From Ophiosphaerella korrae (taxonomy: Eukaryota; Ascomycota; Dothideomycetes; Pleosporales; Phaeosphaeriaceae): a DNA stretch of 64,000 bases. The notes beneath the pieces are model-generated. The model was not told where the DNA came from. It did not search any database and saw only the letters and a list, made by a program, of their open reading frames with translations. This document shows positions 53,479-64,000 of this stretch, in pieces (position 1 is the stretch's first letter; each line of letters starts with the position of its first letter). Made by a program: the position numbers and the translations under genes. The stretch lies in the NCBI GenBank assembly GCA_028456385.1, contig JALNQF010000035.1:1-64000 (forward strand). Reading direction: 5' to 3'.

Positions 53479-54618
53479 TCAGGTGATCGGGTGAGGGTGG
53501 TTGTTTCATGTAGTGAGGGTGTGAAGGCTTGGTATGATACCTATAATTACTGTATTGGATAGTTAGTTCATGAAATCACATTTCTCCTCACTGATCAGGG
53601 TAAAAGTATCGCCGCTACTTATTCATGCCAGCTCATTGGCCAGTGTGTGTAAGGCTTGTTTGTAATAGGCCGAATAGGCTTGGTATAAATGGGGTTTAAT
53701 AGGAGATTTATAGGAATAGAATAGCAAGTTTATAGCAAAGATTGGGCAGTGTGTGTAAGGCTTATCTGTTTGGGGGGTGGAGGGTTGTAGGGATTGTGGG
53801 TGGAGAGGGTTGTGGATTGAAATAGGTATCGAGCTGGCTATTGAGCTGCCATGAGCTGGCCATGGAGCTGGCTATTGAGCTGCTATCGAGCTGCCTATCC
53901 ATCAGCCATCGAGCTGCTATCAAGCTAGCCATCGATCTGCCCATCCATTAGCCATCGAGCTACCCATCTATCCGCCATCAACTTAGCCATCTATCGCCTC
54001 GAGGCTAGCTATCGATCGCCTATAGGATTGCCCATCAATCGTCCATGGGACTGCCTATCAGGCAGGCTACCTACACACAAATGCCTTACCTCTATAATGC
54101 ACTATTTCTTACCTTTGTTTGACTACTTTTCTACGTTGAAAAAGAAGAGATAAGAGGAAGAAAGAAGGAGAGGAAGAAGAAAAGAGGAAGAGAGGAAGAA
54201 AAGGGGAGAGCGGGTAATACTTAATCCGGGCGACTGTGCAGAGGAAAAGTGGCGCGTGCAGCGAAAAAGTAGGACGTGCGGACAAAAAAGATGTGGGCAC
54301 GGACGGAAAACGACAAGTTTGCAAGGCTCCAGCAACAGCTACGGACATTATATAGAGTTAAAATTTGAGGACATAGTAGCGACAGGTATAGCGAACAATT
54401 TCCAGGTATTTTTAGGTGGTGCAGTAGGATATTACGGAAATTAAGATAGTCTGTTATATATAAGAAAGACACGAAGCTGAACCTGGGCGCCAAGCCACTT
54501 TAGTAATCGACTAGATTAGGTTAGACTGCCAATCCACCCTGCCTCTGATGAGACCGTTGCTCGCTGGTCTGATTCTTACATGCTGCCTTCGTATATATCG
54601 AGGCATGCTCCCAATCTC
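53479..54618. other. Intergenic region with low-complexity DNA
   Basis: No gene. A 17-bp direct repeat (CAGTGTGTGTAAGGCTT) occurs near 53641 and 53744. 53815-54060 is a degenerate minisatellite (separate entry). 54125-54210 is an almost pure purine tract (GAA/GGA/GAG words) on the + strand. Confidence 0.6.
53815..54062. repeat. Degenerate 12-13 bp minisatellite
   Basis: About 20 diverged units with consensus near ATCGAGCTGCC or CCATCGAGCTG, e.g. TATCGAGCTGCC, CATCGAGCTGC, CATCGATCTGCC, CATCGAGCTACC. The units drift from left to right. There is no reading frame significance. Confidence 0.8.
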
Positions 54619-56818
54619 ATGGCAGGGGCCGGTGTAGAAAAACGCGGCTGTGCTGCAACAGTGCGAGTAAGTGTACACTGTTCTTACCAAGCTTTCTGTG
54701 AAGTATTGAAGCTTGTATCCGCGTTTCCCGCTCCGTTCCCTGAACTTCCTTGACTAATGTGCGTATGCTAAAACGATCGATCTAGGCTTGTGACCTTTGC
54801 CGCAAGCGAAAGCGCAGGTGCCTATGGAATTCTGGCATAGAAGGCTGCACGTCATGCGTTAATTTGAATGAGACATGTACAACTACATATGTTCGAAAGC
54901 AGAGGGCAAAACCACAGAGAGTGTGCGAATGTCATGCAACATTTTGTTTCATTTTCTAACTGCAAAAAAGAAACCGTATTGCAGAATACGAAAGTAGGAT
55001 TCGGACGCTAGAGGCGTTGATCCAAGAGCGCAGTGCGGCGCAACCACAAATCGAACAGCAACCGCTGCAACCAGCAGATCCTTCAGTTCCTGCTACAGAA
55101 TGGGTCACGAACTTACGCAACCAAATACCTTCTATACCTTATCCAAATGTCCCAGACTTTGAAACTCTTTACACAGAAGCCTACATAGACGACATGTACC
55201 TGTCAACAGAGGACATTTCCGGTCTGGCTTCTTCCATGTCTATCAACGAAAATGATACACCAAGAAAGGAGGTAACAATGCCCAGCCCATCACAGGATAT
55301 CCAAACTACGACATCTTTGCTCGAAGATGCAGCATTTCTACAAAGTACGCTGCCTGGCACAGAATTTGTGTTCGAGAAAGATAGCTGGATACCACCACCC
55401 ATTCCAGCCCAGTCCAGCTGTGACTCGTAGGTACTCCATGTGTGAATCCATAATGCTCATACTAAGTCGCGTCCAGATACTTGCCCCCACCGGAGTTGGG
55501 AACCGCGTTGCTTTCTGAGTACCTTGTTGATTGCAACACTGCTTCTCCTCTCTATCGACCACATGTGCTCGCCAACCATCTTCGTATCTGTTATTCTGGC
55601 CAGTCAAATGGCTCAGCAGTATCTTGGGTCACCGCGTACATTGTATTCGGAATGGCACACATGGCTCGTGCAATGAGTGCAGTTGCAACGAAGCAAGACA
55701 ATGATTTAGCAAAGTACTACCTCTCCCGAATCTACAACAGCTTAAACGGTCTTCTTCTTTCGCCTCCGTCTCTAGGACTAGTACAGTGCTTGGTAGGTAT
55801 AGCTACGCTTTGTCGATCCACACCTTGCAGCCGCAGTATACCTGATGGGCACTTTTGTTCGACTTCTGTGAGGGTAGCACAAAGCTTGGCCACTCCAGAT
55901 GAAGGCACGGATATTTCAGATCCTGAGCGCGATGTTGAACAAGAACGCCGTGTTTTGTGGCTAGCATTCATCAACGACACCAATGTCAGCATGTTATCCA
56001 ACACGCCTGCTACCCAACGAAGAGAAGATATTGTGGCGCCATGCCCCGAAGAGAATCCAGCGGATAGCCTTGGCACAGTTGTTGCGGCTGAAGGGCATTG
56101 GAAAGCCAACATTTTTTATCTGCGAGTTAATCTGGCGCTTCTACAGGCAGAAGTCATCGAACAGGTTTTGTCAGCCAAGGCACGCAGCCTTACATCCACT
56201 GATATAAACGCTGCTGCTACGGCGTTGGTGGTGCGTCTACGAGCATTCCACGATCACGAACTCTTCAAGTTCAGCCCAGCTCAGTTGTTTCAATTGCTGT
56301 ACCGTTCAGATATTGCGCACACTGTGGCCATAGAGGCAGCTTATTTTGCGACTGTTTTCCGGTTGAATACTGTCCTGGCTTTGGACAAGAACTCGCGGGT
56401 CAATCCCTTTTCCCCAGACGGCTTACGTCTGATGTCGTGGGTAAAAGAGCAGAGGAGCTATCCAGAAGCGAAGAGACTGTTGAGTCTGTTGCCTATCGCT
56501 CCCCGAGGCGACGTTGGTCTATACTGGCAGGTGCATTATATGTTGATCGCGGCTCTTGTAACTGTTCTTGCCCACTACGTCAATAATCCAGACGAAGCGC
56601 GACCAACACGGGAAGAGATTCGAGTGTACAATCAACTCATCATAGACCTCGGGACTATGGCAGAACAAAGCGTGAGTGTTGGTGACCCAGATATTGGTCC
56701 AGCTAGAGAACTCTGCATGAGTCTGTTCACTGCACTCGAATCAAGCCTCCGGATACAGTGGTTACAGACTATTGCAGAACGTGACACCGAGATCACTCAG
56801 GCGTCCTTAAGAGCCTAG
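54619..56818 (+). CDS. Zn2Cys6 transcription factor
   Basis: Four exons, 54619-54666, 54786-54922, 54971-55426 and 55477-56818, join in phase to 660 residues. The donor at 54923 (GTGCGA) is chosen over 54921 because only it keeps the frame. Splicing 54666/54786 creates the zinc cluster start RACDLCRKRKRRCLW; the cluster C-x2-C-x6-C-x8-C-x2-C-x6-C occupies about 18-47, followed by a basic linker and a coiled-coil dimerisation segment RIAEYESRIRTLEALI. The fungal-specific TF region spans about 230-560 (YLPPPELGTALLSEYLV, WVTAYIVFGMAHMAR, RRVLWLAFINDTNVSML). The target is unknown. The gene is undamaged. The nearest metabolic gene is ARA2, about 0.8 kb downstream. Confidence 0.85.
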
Positions 56819-57626
56819 TCGGACCGTTTTTTACGTTGAAACATCCGGTAGGAAATGTCGGGTAGATAAAATTAACTTTCGGAAGTCTAGCTTGTGGAGG
56901 TATACGGACTGGATCGTGTGGGCATTAACTGTTGATCACTTTCACCGCTCAAATTCGGGGTATGATGTGGTTGCACCAACACCCTAAATTATTTCATTGG
57001 GTAGAATTTATGGCTAGATTACAAGTCGTTCATTTTCAGTACAAATGTACAGGTTGCGTCAAGCATGCTATCGGATACTTCGATGTTTTAAGCATCTTAT
57101 CAGATGCTCGTAAGCCGTCGCCAGCCAGCGTCGGCCGATCGTAAGGCCAAGCCTGCAGGGCCTTCAAGCGGCATGTCATCCTAGACCAGCATATTTCTCT
57201 TCTGCAGTCGAACCCTGGATCTAACAATCACAGCGAATAAGAGTCCCGTCAGCACCGGAAACGTGTTCTAGATGCATATGGCGTTATGGCGAATTTTGGC
57301 GAAACGATGCTAGCTCATCTGTCCCTGCCATCGCCGCCAGAGCGTTTTTGCAACCGAGCCAGCGGATGGTGAGGTGTAGACTGTGCACTTTTGGACATGG
57401 ACTGCCGCTCTTCTACCCTTCTTTCCGTCTCACTGCTACTGTAACAGTTATCTAATCTATTTTACCTTGGCGGCAATCATCAATACTCCGACTCTTTTGT
57501 AGAGCGCGGTGCACTTCAACCTTCTCCCATCGCGACCCCACCAAAGCACCCAAATCTTGTCGCAAACCACACAACTATCTTCAAGACGCTTCATTTTCCT
57601 GATATAGGAGCGCACTAGACTCAGTT
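56819..57626. other. Intergenic
   Basis: About 800 bp between the Zn2Cys6 gene and ARA2. No supported gene; the right part is the ARA2 promoter. Confidence 0.5.
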
Positions 57627-58985
57627 ATGGCGACTACGCCTACCGAACTTCCTAGCACAACTAGCACGTTTCCCAGTCGACAAAAACCGATTCCGTATTC
57701 GCTCGTGGGTGGCAAGCGCACCCTGCTTTCCTCAATCCTCCCACCCCTCGTATTTGGTACAGCGACCTTCAACCACCAATACAATAATGACCCCTTCGCA
57801 CTCGATACCACAGGTTTGGTGACGTCTGCGCTTACACACGGTATCCGCGCTTTCGACACATCGCCATACTATGGCCCCTCGGAACAACTGCTCGGAGAGG
57901 CGCTAGTGACGCCCTTTGTGCGCGAGACATTTCCACGAAATTCATACATGATCTTGACGAAAGTCGGGCGAATATCGGCGAGCGAGTTCGACTATAGCAA
58001 AGAGTGGGTGCGAAAAAGTGTCCTGAGGAGCTTGGAGAGGCTGCATACCGATTACCTAGACCTCGTATACTGCCACGATGTCGAATTTGTAAGCCCTGCC
58101 GAAGTTCTCGAGGCCATCAGGGAGCTGCGGAAGTTGAGAGATGAAGGCAAAATACGGTACATTGGCATATCTGCGCTACCCATCGATGCCTTGGGCGAAA
58201 CGGCTGAGCTTATTCTGCGCGAGACAGGCGAACCTGTCGACGCTGCGCAATCCTACGCGAATTTCACACTCCAAAACCAAACCCTTGCTGGCCCAAGAGG
58301 CATTGAGCGGCTATATAAAGCAGGTGTTGGCGTCGTCCCCAACGCTTCAATCCTCGGTATGGGCTTGTTGCGTCGTGCGGGTGTACCTGTAGGAGGACTA
58401 GGCGATTTTCACCCCGCGTCTCCGGACTTGAGAGCTACGGCGCGAAGAGCAAGCGACTTCTGCGACGCTTACGGTGAACGCATCGAAGTTATTGCCATTC
58501 GATTTGCACTTGAGAATTGGATATCAGCCGGTGCTCTATGTGGCTCGCAAGGTGACCCAGCCTCCGGCGTGCCATGGAAGCACGAATCTAACGATGATGT
58601 TGGGGGCACTAAGCTCGGTGTTTCGGTCATTGGTGTTTCACAGCCCAATGAACTTGAGAAGACGATGCTCGTGTGGCGCTCAATTCTTGATGGCCTCGAG
58701 GGCGGCGAAGACACGGCCGTGCAGGCCGGTCGATGGTATCGGGCATGGGAGTGGTCAAGGAATAGAAGGAAGGCCGTACAAATCCTTGCCGATGGTGTCA
58801 GGGAGGAATTTGGCATGTGGTTCGACTTCATGTGGGCAAGCCCTGAGGAAGGCTGGGTCAATCAGCGAAAGAAGGAACCTAGCGTCATCGAGTCACCATG
58901 GCTGACGCCGGCCGCGAGTCCGGCCGCAGTTCCCACCCAGGTCGCAGCCGATATTGGGGAGGAGAAGTTGTTGCCACTGCGATGA
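57627..58985 (+). CDS. ARA2: D-arabinose 1-dehydrogenase, aldo-keto reductase
   Basis: A single exon of 452 residues. Aldo-keto reductase features are clear: LVFGTATFNHQY, ALTHGIRAFDTSPYYGPSE (Asp and Tyr of the active site), TKVGRI (catalytic Lys), DYLDLVYCHDVE with the His of the tetrad, and a C-terminal VIGVSQPNELEKT. The length and the WKHESNDD type inserts fit Ara2, the NAD-dependent D-arabinose dehydrogenase of the D-erythroascorbate pathway in the cytosol. Substrate preference is by family. The tail beyond about 400 is extended. Confidence 0.85.
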   Translation: MATTPTELPSTTSTFPSRQKPIPYSLVGGKRTLLSSILPPLVFGTATFNHQYNNDPFALDTTGLVTSALTHGIRAFDTSPYYGPSEQLLGEALVTPFVRETFPRNSYMILTKVGRISASEFDYSKEWVRKSVLRSLERLHTDYLDLVYCHDVEFVSPAEVLEAIRELRKLRDEGKIRYIGISALPIDALGETAELILRETGEPVDAAQSYANFTLQNQTLAGPRGIERLYKAGVGVVPNASILGMGLLRRAGVPVGGLGDFHPASPDLRATARRASDFCDAYGERIEVIAIRFALENWISAGALCGSQGDPASGVPWKHESNDDVGGTKLGVSVIGVSQPNELEKTMLVWRSILDGLEGGEDTAVQAGRWYRAWEWSRNRRKAVQILADGVREEFGMWFDFMWASPEEGWVNQRKKEPSVIESPWLTPAASPAAVPTQVAADIGEEKLLPLR

Positions 58986-60024
58986 TGGCCAGGAGGTAGC
59001 TTGTATATAGACATGAAGCTTATGATGGTATTTTGGATTGGGAGGCAAGAGTCGGCACATTTCATGCCGTGTTTAGATGTTATGGATGATCTGTCACATT
59101 ATCTATTAAAGATAGCAATACTTGGCCGCGTATCTAATTTCCTTGAAGTACCTCTTGGGTATCTTTTTTACATGTCCGGGTAATGCATGCCGGTCTTATC
59201 ACGTGATGAAACGCTCGCTTAAATAAATGCAGCAAGTTCAAGTTGAGAGCTACTGTTGTACAAACATGATGACTCCTTTTCGGTCACAGCCACCAACTCA
59301 AAGATATTCTATTGCAACCGGCTTTTGCGAGACGTTCAAATGATGCCACTGGACGGGCATGTATCGTTGACTTCTACACGCTATCACAACATGGAACTGT
59401 CATTTACACCTTGTGTTTGTGTCAAGGTCACACAGAACGATATTTTTATATTGGATTTGTGTAATATTTCTCGTTTCCATATCTACACTCCTGTTCCATC
59501 CATTAAGATAGTTGCCATAGGCCAAGGTAAAGTAGAGGCTAGGCAGCATCTGTATCACGAACGAGAATGACTGTGTTAATGAAGAGCTACGTTACATGGT
59601 CGAATTTGAGGTATAATTTGGCCACCAGCGCGCAGTCTGCACAAGATTCCATTCCGTGAACAAGCGGTACAACTTCCTGGATAGCCGCCGTAGTAATTGT
59701 ACTCCATCACCAGACTCCGGAAACATGGACATCCGGGTTGACCCAGGCACAGAAGACGGCCTTCGGGCAAGGATAGTCTTCTTTTTCAGGAAACCTTGTT
59801 TCTTTCTGCCCTTCAGAAGCCCTAGACGTCGGGCGCCGGAAAGCTGGAACCTCCTCGGCGCCATACGGAAGTCTTGGCAGTGCTAAATAAGTGACATGTA
59901 GGTATGGTATCCTTACTAGTTTTGTATATCTTGCTAGATCAACCGTTAAATACGATTCAAAGCAAGAAACCGTCTTCCTCACATCCCTATATCGTACTGA
60001 GAGGATTGAAATACCAATATCAAC
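58986..60024. other. Intergenic, no gene recognised
   Basis: About 1 kb. Overlapping short frames on both strands around 59570-59980 (one is a basic 90-codon minus-strand frame) have no support. Confidence 0.5.
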
Positions 60025-61837
60025 ATGGACTTTCTTGGATGGCTTGGGGTGCTCGCATCACCAACATGGAGTGCCATGTCTGCAGCAATCTTCATAACTG
60101 CCTTCCTGTTTTATCGATGGCTCTTACCCAAACCCATTCCTGGAATACCATACAACCCAGAGGCCACTAAAAGTATATTCGGTGATATACCGTCTTTAAG
60201 GGAACACCTCAGGACACACAAGACCCTGGTGGATTGGTTAATGGGACATAACAGCCGACATAACTCCCCCATCGTATAAATATTTTTCAATCTCTTTGGC
60301 AAACCTTGGGTAGTTATCACTGATTATTGGGAGGCTCAGGTACAGTACGAATATAATTATTCTGGCAACTACTAATGGCTTCTAGGACATTCTGATGCGA
60401 CGTACGAAGGAGTTTGATAAGCCGGACGTGATCAGTGACATCATTTACGGGCTGAATCCACACCATCATACAGTACAACCAACAAACGATGCCTGGAGAT
60501 ATCAGCGAAAACTTATGCAAGATCTCATGAGTCCTCTGTTCTTAAACAGAGTAGCCGCCCCTCAGATCTATGCCAGTTTCATGGATTTGATCAAGTTGTG
60601 GTCTGAGAAGACGCGCCTCAGTGAGGGTCGCCCCTTTTCAGTTAAGAATGATGTCTATGAAACAGCGCTTGAAGCCATATGGGCCGCTGTATTTGGCATC
60701 CAAGACACGGCTGCTGTTACACGCAATCAGATTAATCTGTTAGCTCCACTGAAGAGTATAGATCTACCGCCGCCAGAAGAGGCAGTCGAATTACCTCGTG
60801 CACCAGCCCCTGCAGCCTTCCGTGCACTTCTTTCAGTCACGAATGACATCGAAAACATTGTCAAGTCCCCGTTTCACAGGCTGGCTGGTGTCCTGCACCG
60901 CTACATACCATCCACTCGCAGACATCTAAATCTAATCCAGCGCATGATTTCGGAAGAGATAACCAAGTCGGAGCGGAGAATGTATGCAAACGATGGCAAC
61001 AAAGACAAAATAACCAACGCGGTCGACCACATGCTCCACCGCGAAAAGGTCCACGCAGCAAAACAAAACCACGCACCAGCCTACCACTCTAAGCAAATGT
61101 CTGCAGAGGTATGTTTCACATCCTATCCCATCCCATCCATCATATCCTAATATCCCACAGCTCTTCGGCCTCCTCATCGCCGCCCACGACACAACCTCCA
61201 CAACCCTCCTCTGGACCCTCAAAATCCTCGCCGCCCACACACACACACGCAAACCACCCTGCGCACCACCCTACGCACACTATTCCCCGCCGCACTCGCA
61301 CAAAACTGGGCTCCATCTGCCGCCGAGATAGCCACCTCGCACTCTCCTTACCTCGACGCCGTCCTCCAAGAACTCATCCGCTGCAGCAAAACAGCCGGCC
61401 CCTTAACTCGCACCGCAACCATCGACGCCATCGTCCTGGGACACGTCATACCAAAGGGAACAAGAGTCATGCTGAGCCCCGTGGGCACCGCACACGACGT
61501 CCCGGACGCCCTGCGCAACGCCACCCATCTCTCCGCCCCGAAAACGCGGGCATGGGACGCCAGCACGGTCGATGCGTTTGCGCCTGAGAGATGGCTGGTG
61601 GACGGCGGGACGAGGTTTGATGGCGGGGCGGGGCCGCACCTGGCGTTTGGGGCGGGCCCGCGCTGCTGCTTTGGGCGAAAAATGGCGTATTTGGAGTTGC
61701 GGATTGCGGTGGTGTTGGTGGTGTGGGCGTTTGAAGTACATGCTGTGGAAGGGGTGTTGGGGGGTTGGGAGGCGGTGGATGGGTTGACGCATTCTCCTGT
61801 GCGGAATTATGTGCGGCTTGTCAAGGTTGTGGAGTGA
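60025..61837 (+). pseudogene. Cytochrome P450 with stop and frameshift
   Basis: Three exons, 60025-60339, 60386-61108 and 61161-61837, would encode a P450 of about 600 residues: an N-terminal membrane anchor (AAIFITAFLFYRWLL), proline-rich PKPIPGIPYNP, I-helix AAHDTTS, ELIR of the ExxR motif, and the heme-binding loop FGAGPRCCFGRK. Two lesions break it. A TAA at 60277-60279 (Gln in the expected frame, CAA to TAA) sits before IFFNLFGKPWVVITDYW. A frame change occurs at a CA-dinucleotide run (61236-61248): the I-helix is in frame 0 and everything after is in the +2 frame, as a single extra CA would cause. Without this the gene would be a typical microsomal monooxygenase. The substrate is unknown. 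No PKS, NRPS or terpene gene lies nearby. Confidence 0.87.
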
Positions 61838-62598
61838 GGGTTGTGTGTTGTGTAGATAGGTAGGTGGTGTTGTCGATTTCGACATCGTTGTGTCTGGGAA
61901 GGGGGCGTGCGTTGTTCGCTGCCCTATATACCAACTAAACGCTTGAAACTTTTTTTTTTTTTTTTTTTTTTTCTCTTTTGTTCAAGACTGCAGTCTGAGC
62001 TATTGGGGAATGGATTTTGAGATTTGCATGCTATACTGCAGCAGAAGTATCCCCACGAAATATCTCTACCACGGATTACTCTCCTGGAAGTAGATTTCGG
62101 TTCAGCGAACTTCAGACGAAAATTCCAAGTACAACTGCGTGTGGCTACTGTATACATGCGCATTTAGCCGCGATATATGGGGGACTGAATAATCGCAAGC
62201 AGGAATCGAATAAAGCGCACTAAGAATAGTTAAGAAACTTGGTTAATTATTGGACGGATATTATCATGACTCACGTCACAAATCAAGATAGGGTCAATAA
62301 CCTCACGGCAAGATCCGTCGAGATATGTTTTCCATTGATTCAAAATGGGACAAGACTATTCACCCGATTTGCAATTCTCCCATGTCTCAATTTCACTCGT
62401 CCAACTCTCCCCGTGCATAATCTACAGGCCTTGTGGTAAAAAAAAAAAAAAAAAAAAAAAAACTTTGATATCGTACTTTTCCATTTCCATACCCATCAAT
62501 TGATTCATGCAGCCAGCAAACTCCATATAACCAAAAAAATATACATTTGAAAAAGAATCTCCACACAGCACATTACCGGGCATTACGAAAACACGCTT
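61838..62598. other. Intergenic region with opposing homopolymers
   Basis: 760 bp without a gene. A T23 run (61950-61972) and an A25 run (62438-62462) face each other about 465 bp apart. No other feature. Confidence 0.7.
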
Positions 62599-64000
62599 TT
62601 ACCGCCCAGATCGCTCCTTCGTCTTCGCGCGGCGCTCCTTCGCAACTTCTGTTATAACATTAGCATTTGCACGCATTTACCACACGGTTAAAAAAAAAAA
62701 GAAAAAGGGGGGAGGGGGGAGATACATACTCTCATCATAAAGAATAAACTCATGCAGCGCATTACCACCAGGCACCATCGGCAGCACAGGGACCTTCTGA
62801 TCGGTAACAACCTCCAACAGCGCTGGGCCCTCCGAGTCCAACAGCCATCTCAGGCTCTCCTCCAGCTCCTCCACCCTGACACAGCGCTTTGCTTGAACAC
62901 CCATGGCGTCGCCGAGCTTGACGAAGTCGGCGTTGCGCTGGTGAGTGTGGGAGAAGCGGTCGTTGTAGAAGAGGGTTTGCCATTGGGTGACCATGCCTTG
63001 TTCTTCGTTGTTGAGGACAATGATTTTGACGCCGATGTTGAATTCGGCGGCGGTGGAGAGCTCAGTGAGTGTCATGCTGAAGGAGGAGTCGCCATCGATG
63101 TCAACGACAGTGCAGTCGGGGCGTGCAACTTTGGCGCCGATGGCGGCGGGTAGGCCGTAGCCCATGGTGCCTAGGCCGCCGGAGGTGATCATGGTGCGAG
63201 GGTAGCGCCAGCGGAAATGTTGGGCGGCCCACATTTGGTGTTGGCCGACGCCGGTGGTGATGATGGTTTGATCTTTGCGGTCTGCGGTGAGGTTGGAGAG
63301 CGTTTCTACGACGGTTTGCGGCTTGATGAAGCCGTTTTCACCTTCCTTTTCGTAGGCCCAGGGGAACCGCTTTTTCCAGTCGTCAATTTGGGCAAACCAC
63401 TCATTCCTTTCCTGGACGGTGTTGACGAGAGGCATCATTTGCGCCAGACTAGTGCCAACATCACCCTCGACAGCCTCGGTGGCCTGGACAATCTTGTTGA
63501 TGTTCTTGGGCATGATCTCGAAATGGACGATACCACCTCGACCTTCAGCTGCCGCTGCCTTGGCTGCTGGGGCAAACTTGGCGATAGCTCCAGTAATGCG
63601 ATCGTCGAAGCGTGCGCCGAGAGCAAGGATCAAATCCGCCTCTTGCATGGCCATGTTGGCATACGCCGAGCCGTGCATACCGAGCATGTGGAGAGACTTG
63701 GGGTCAAGTTCGTCGAATCCTCCAAGACCTTGCAGAGTGGTGGTCACGGGGATCTTGGCCTTGTCTGCGAGTTCCTTCAGAAGCTCAGAGCCGTTTGGTG
63801 TTTGGAGGATACCTTGGCCGGCGTAGATGACGGGCTTCTTTGCAATGTTGAGAAGGTTGGCAGATCGCTTGATAGACCCCTCAAGCTGTCTCCGGCTCAC
63901 CTCCCGTGCGGCGAGAGTAGCGGCGCTCACAGCTGTGGGGAGGGCACTGGTGACTGGGATAGCTCTTTGAAGAGTGCCAGCAGTGACATCTTTTGGCAGA
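62599..64000 (-). CDS. ILV2: Acetolactate synthase catalytic subunit, 3' part
   Basis: The minus strand enters at the right edge. The first complete codon is at 63999; the main exon runs to 62730, then an 81-bp intron (62729-62649, GTATGT...ACAG, containing long A/G runs) and a tiny final exon 62648-62599 encoding KVAKERRAKTKERSGR. About 439 residues are visible, against about 690 for fungal Ilv2, so roughly 250 N-terminal residues lie outside. Seen are KKPVIYAGQGIL, LGARFDDRITG, VGQHQMWAAQHF, GDSSFSMTLTEL (ThDP/Mg2+ site) and NNEEQGMVTQWQ, with the Trp that binds sulfonylurea inhibitors. The enzyme makes acetolactate from pyruvate in mitochondria, the first common step of valine and isoleucine synthesis. 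No damage. Confidence 0.95.

Noticed and set aside
59592..59864. Basic 90-codon minus-strand frame
   Set aside because: It overlaps two other frames on both strands and has no motif or context; treated as chance.
54619..61837. Secondary-metabolite cluster (Zn2Cys6 factor, oxidoreductase, P450)
   Set aside because: There is no PKS, NRPS, terpene synthase or other backbone enzyme, the oxidoreductase is the housekeeping Ara2, and the P450 is broken.
1..64000. Generally poor sequence quality as the cause of all frame breaks
   Set aside because: Mcm10, galactokinase, Erg6, Pdb1, lunapark, Slt11, Ara2, maltase and Ilv2 are all free of frame errors, so the lesions cluster in accessory genes; local errors remain possible.
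1..64000. tRNA or rRNA genes and CRISPR arrays
   Set aside because: Scanning for T-arm-like GGTTCGAAT words gave only isolated partial matches inside other features, and no regularly spaced identical repeats with unique spacers were seen.

Overview
The window is nuclear DNA of a filamentous ascomycete, most likely a dothideomycete of the Pleosporales type. That placement is inferred from gene content and intron style. Introns are short (about 46-110 bp), GT...AG, many with a CTAAC-like branch site. Gene families are fungal throughout: Zn2Cys6 regulators, HET-domain proteins, DASH subunit Duo1, Mzm1, Rnh202, lunapark, Ara2 and sterol C24-methyltransferase. Housekeeping blocks are intact, while accessory blocks between them are full of broken genes and repeats.

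Layout. 0.8-2.3 kb: a secreted alpha/beta-hydrolase (lipase-like). 4.0-6.65 kb: a frameshifted conserved gene. 7.5-9.4 kb: a C2H2 zinc-finger protein and the mitochondrial membrane protein Mcp1, divergent. 9.5-18.7 kb: a maltose-type cluster made of an intact GH13 maltase, a divergent MFS sugar permease with an in-frame stop, a decayed HET gene and a Zn2Cys6 regulator. A MITE-like element sits in the maltase/permease divergent promoter. 19-31 kb: a dense core block with a coiled-coil protein, a tubulin-tyrosine-ligase-like (Pby1-type) protein, Mcm10, RNase H2 subunit B, an S/TP-rich nuclear protein, Duo1 and galactokinase. 31.3-37.9 kb: a gene-poor stretch with an 87-bp repeat family, a broken NLR-type gene (nucleoside-phosphorylase domain, linker, distant ankyrin remnant) interrupted by a 135-bp solo LTR with a 5-bp target duplication, and a nearly 670-bp inverted repeat. 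38-44.6 kb: a second core block with lunapark, Mzm1, Slt11/RBM22, Erg6 and the pyruvate dehydrogenase E1 beta subunit. 45-56.8 kb: an intact HET protein whose 3' end is duplicated 2 kb downstream, a second inverted-repeat element, an F-box/LRR-like protein, a minisatellite and a second Zn2Cys6 regulator. 57.6-64 kb: D-arabinose dehydrogenase (Ara2), a broken cytochrome P450, and the 3' part of acetolactate synthase (Ilv2), which runs off the right edge.

How the genes relate. Maltase, permease and the downstream Zn2Cys6 factor resemble fungal MAL clusters (enzyme, permease, activator), but here the permease is truncated and a HET relic separates it from the putative activator. The core genes are mostly unrelated neighbours sharing short divergent promoters; Mcm10/Rnh202 share a promoter with three ACGCG cores, the motif of G1/S-regulated replication genes. 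The broken genes carry different lesions (single-base frameshifts, in-frame stops, a solo LTR, a CA-microsatellite slip), and most neighbouring core genes are clean. I take this as real decay rather than poor sequence. I did not find a convincing novel system. The most unusual items are the NLR relic with its solo LTR, the long hairpin, the 87-bp intron-like repeats and the disabled MAL locus.
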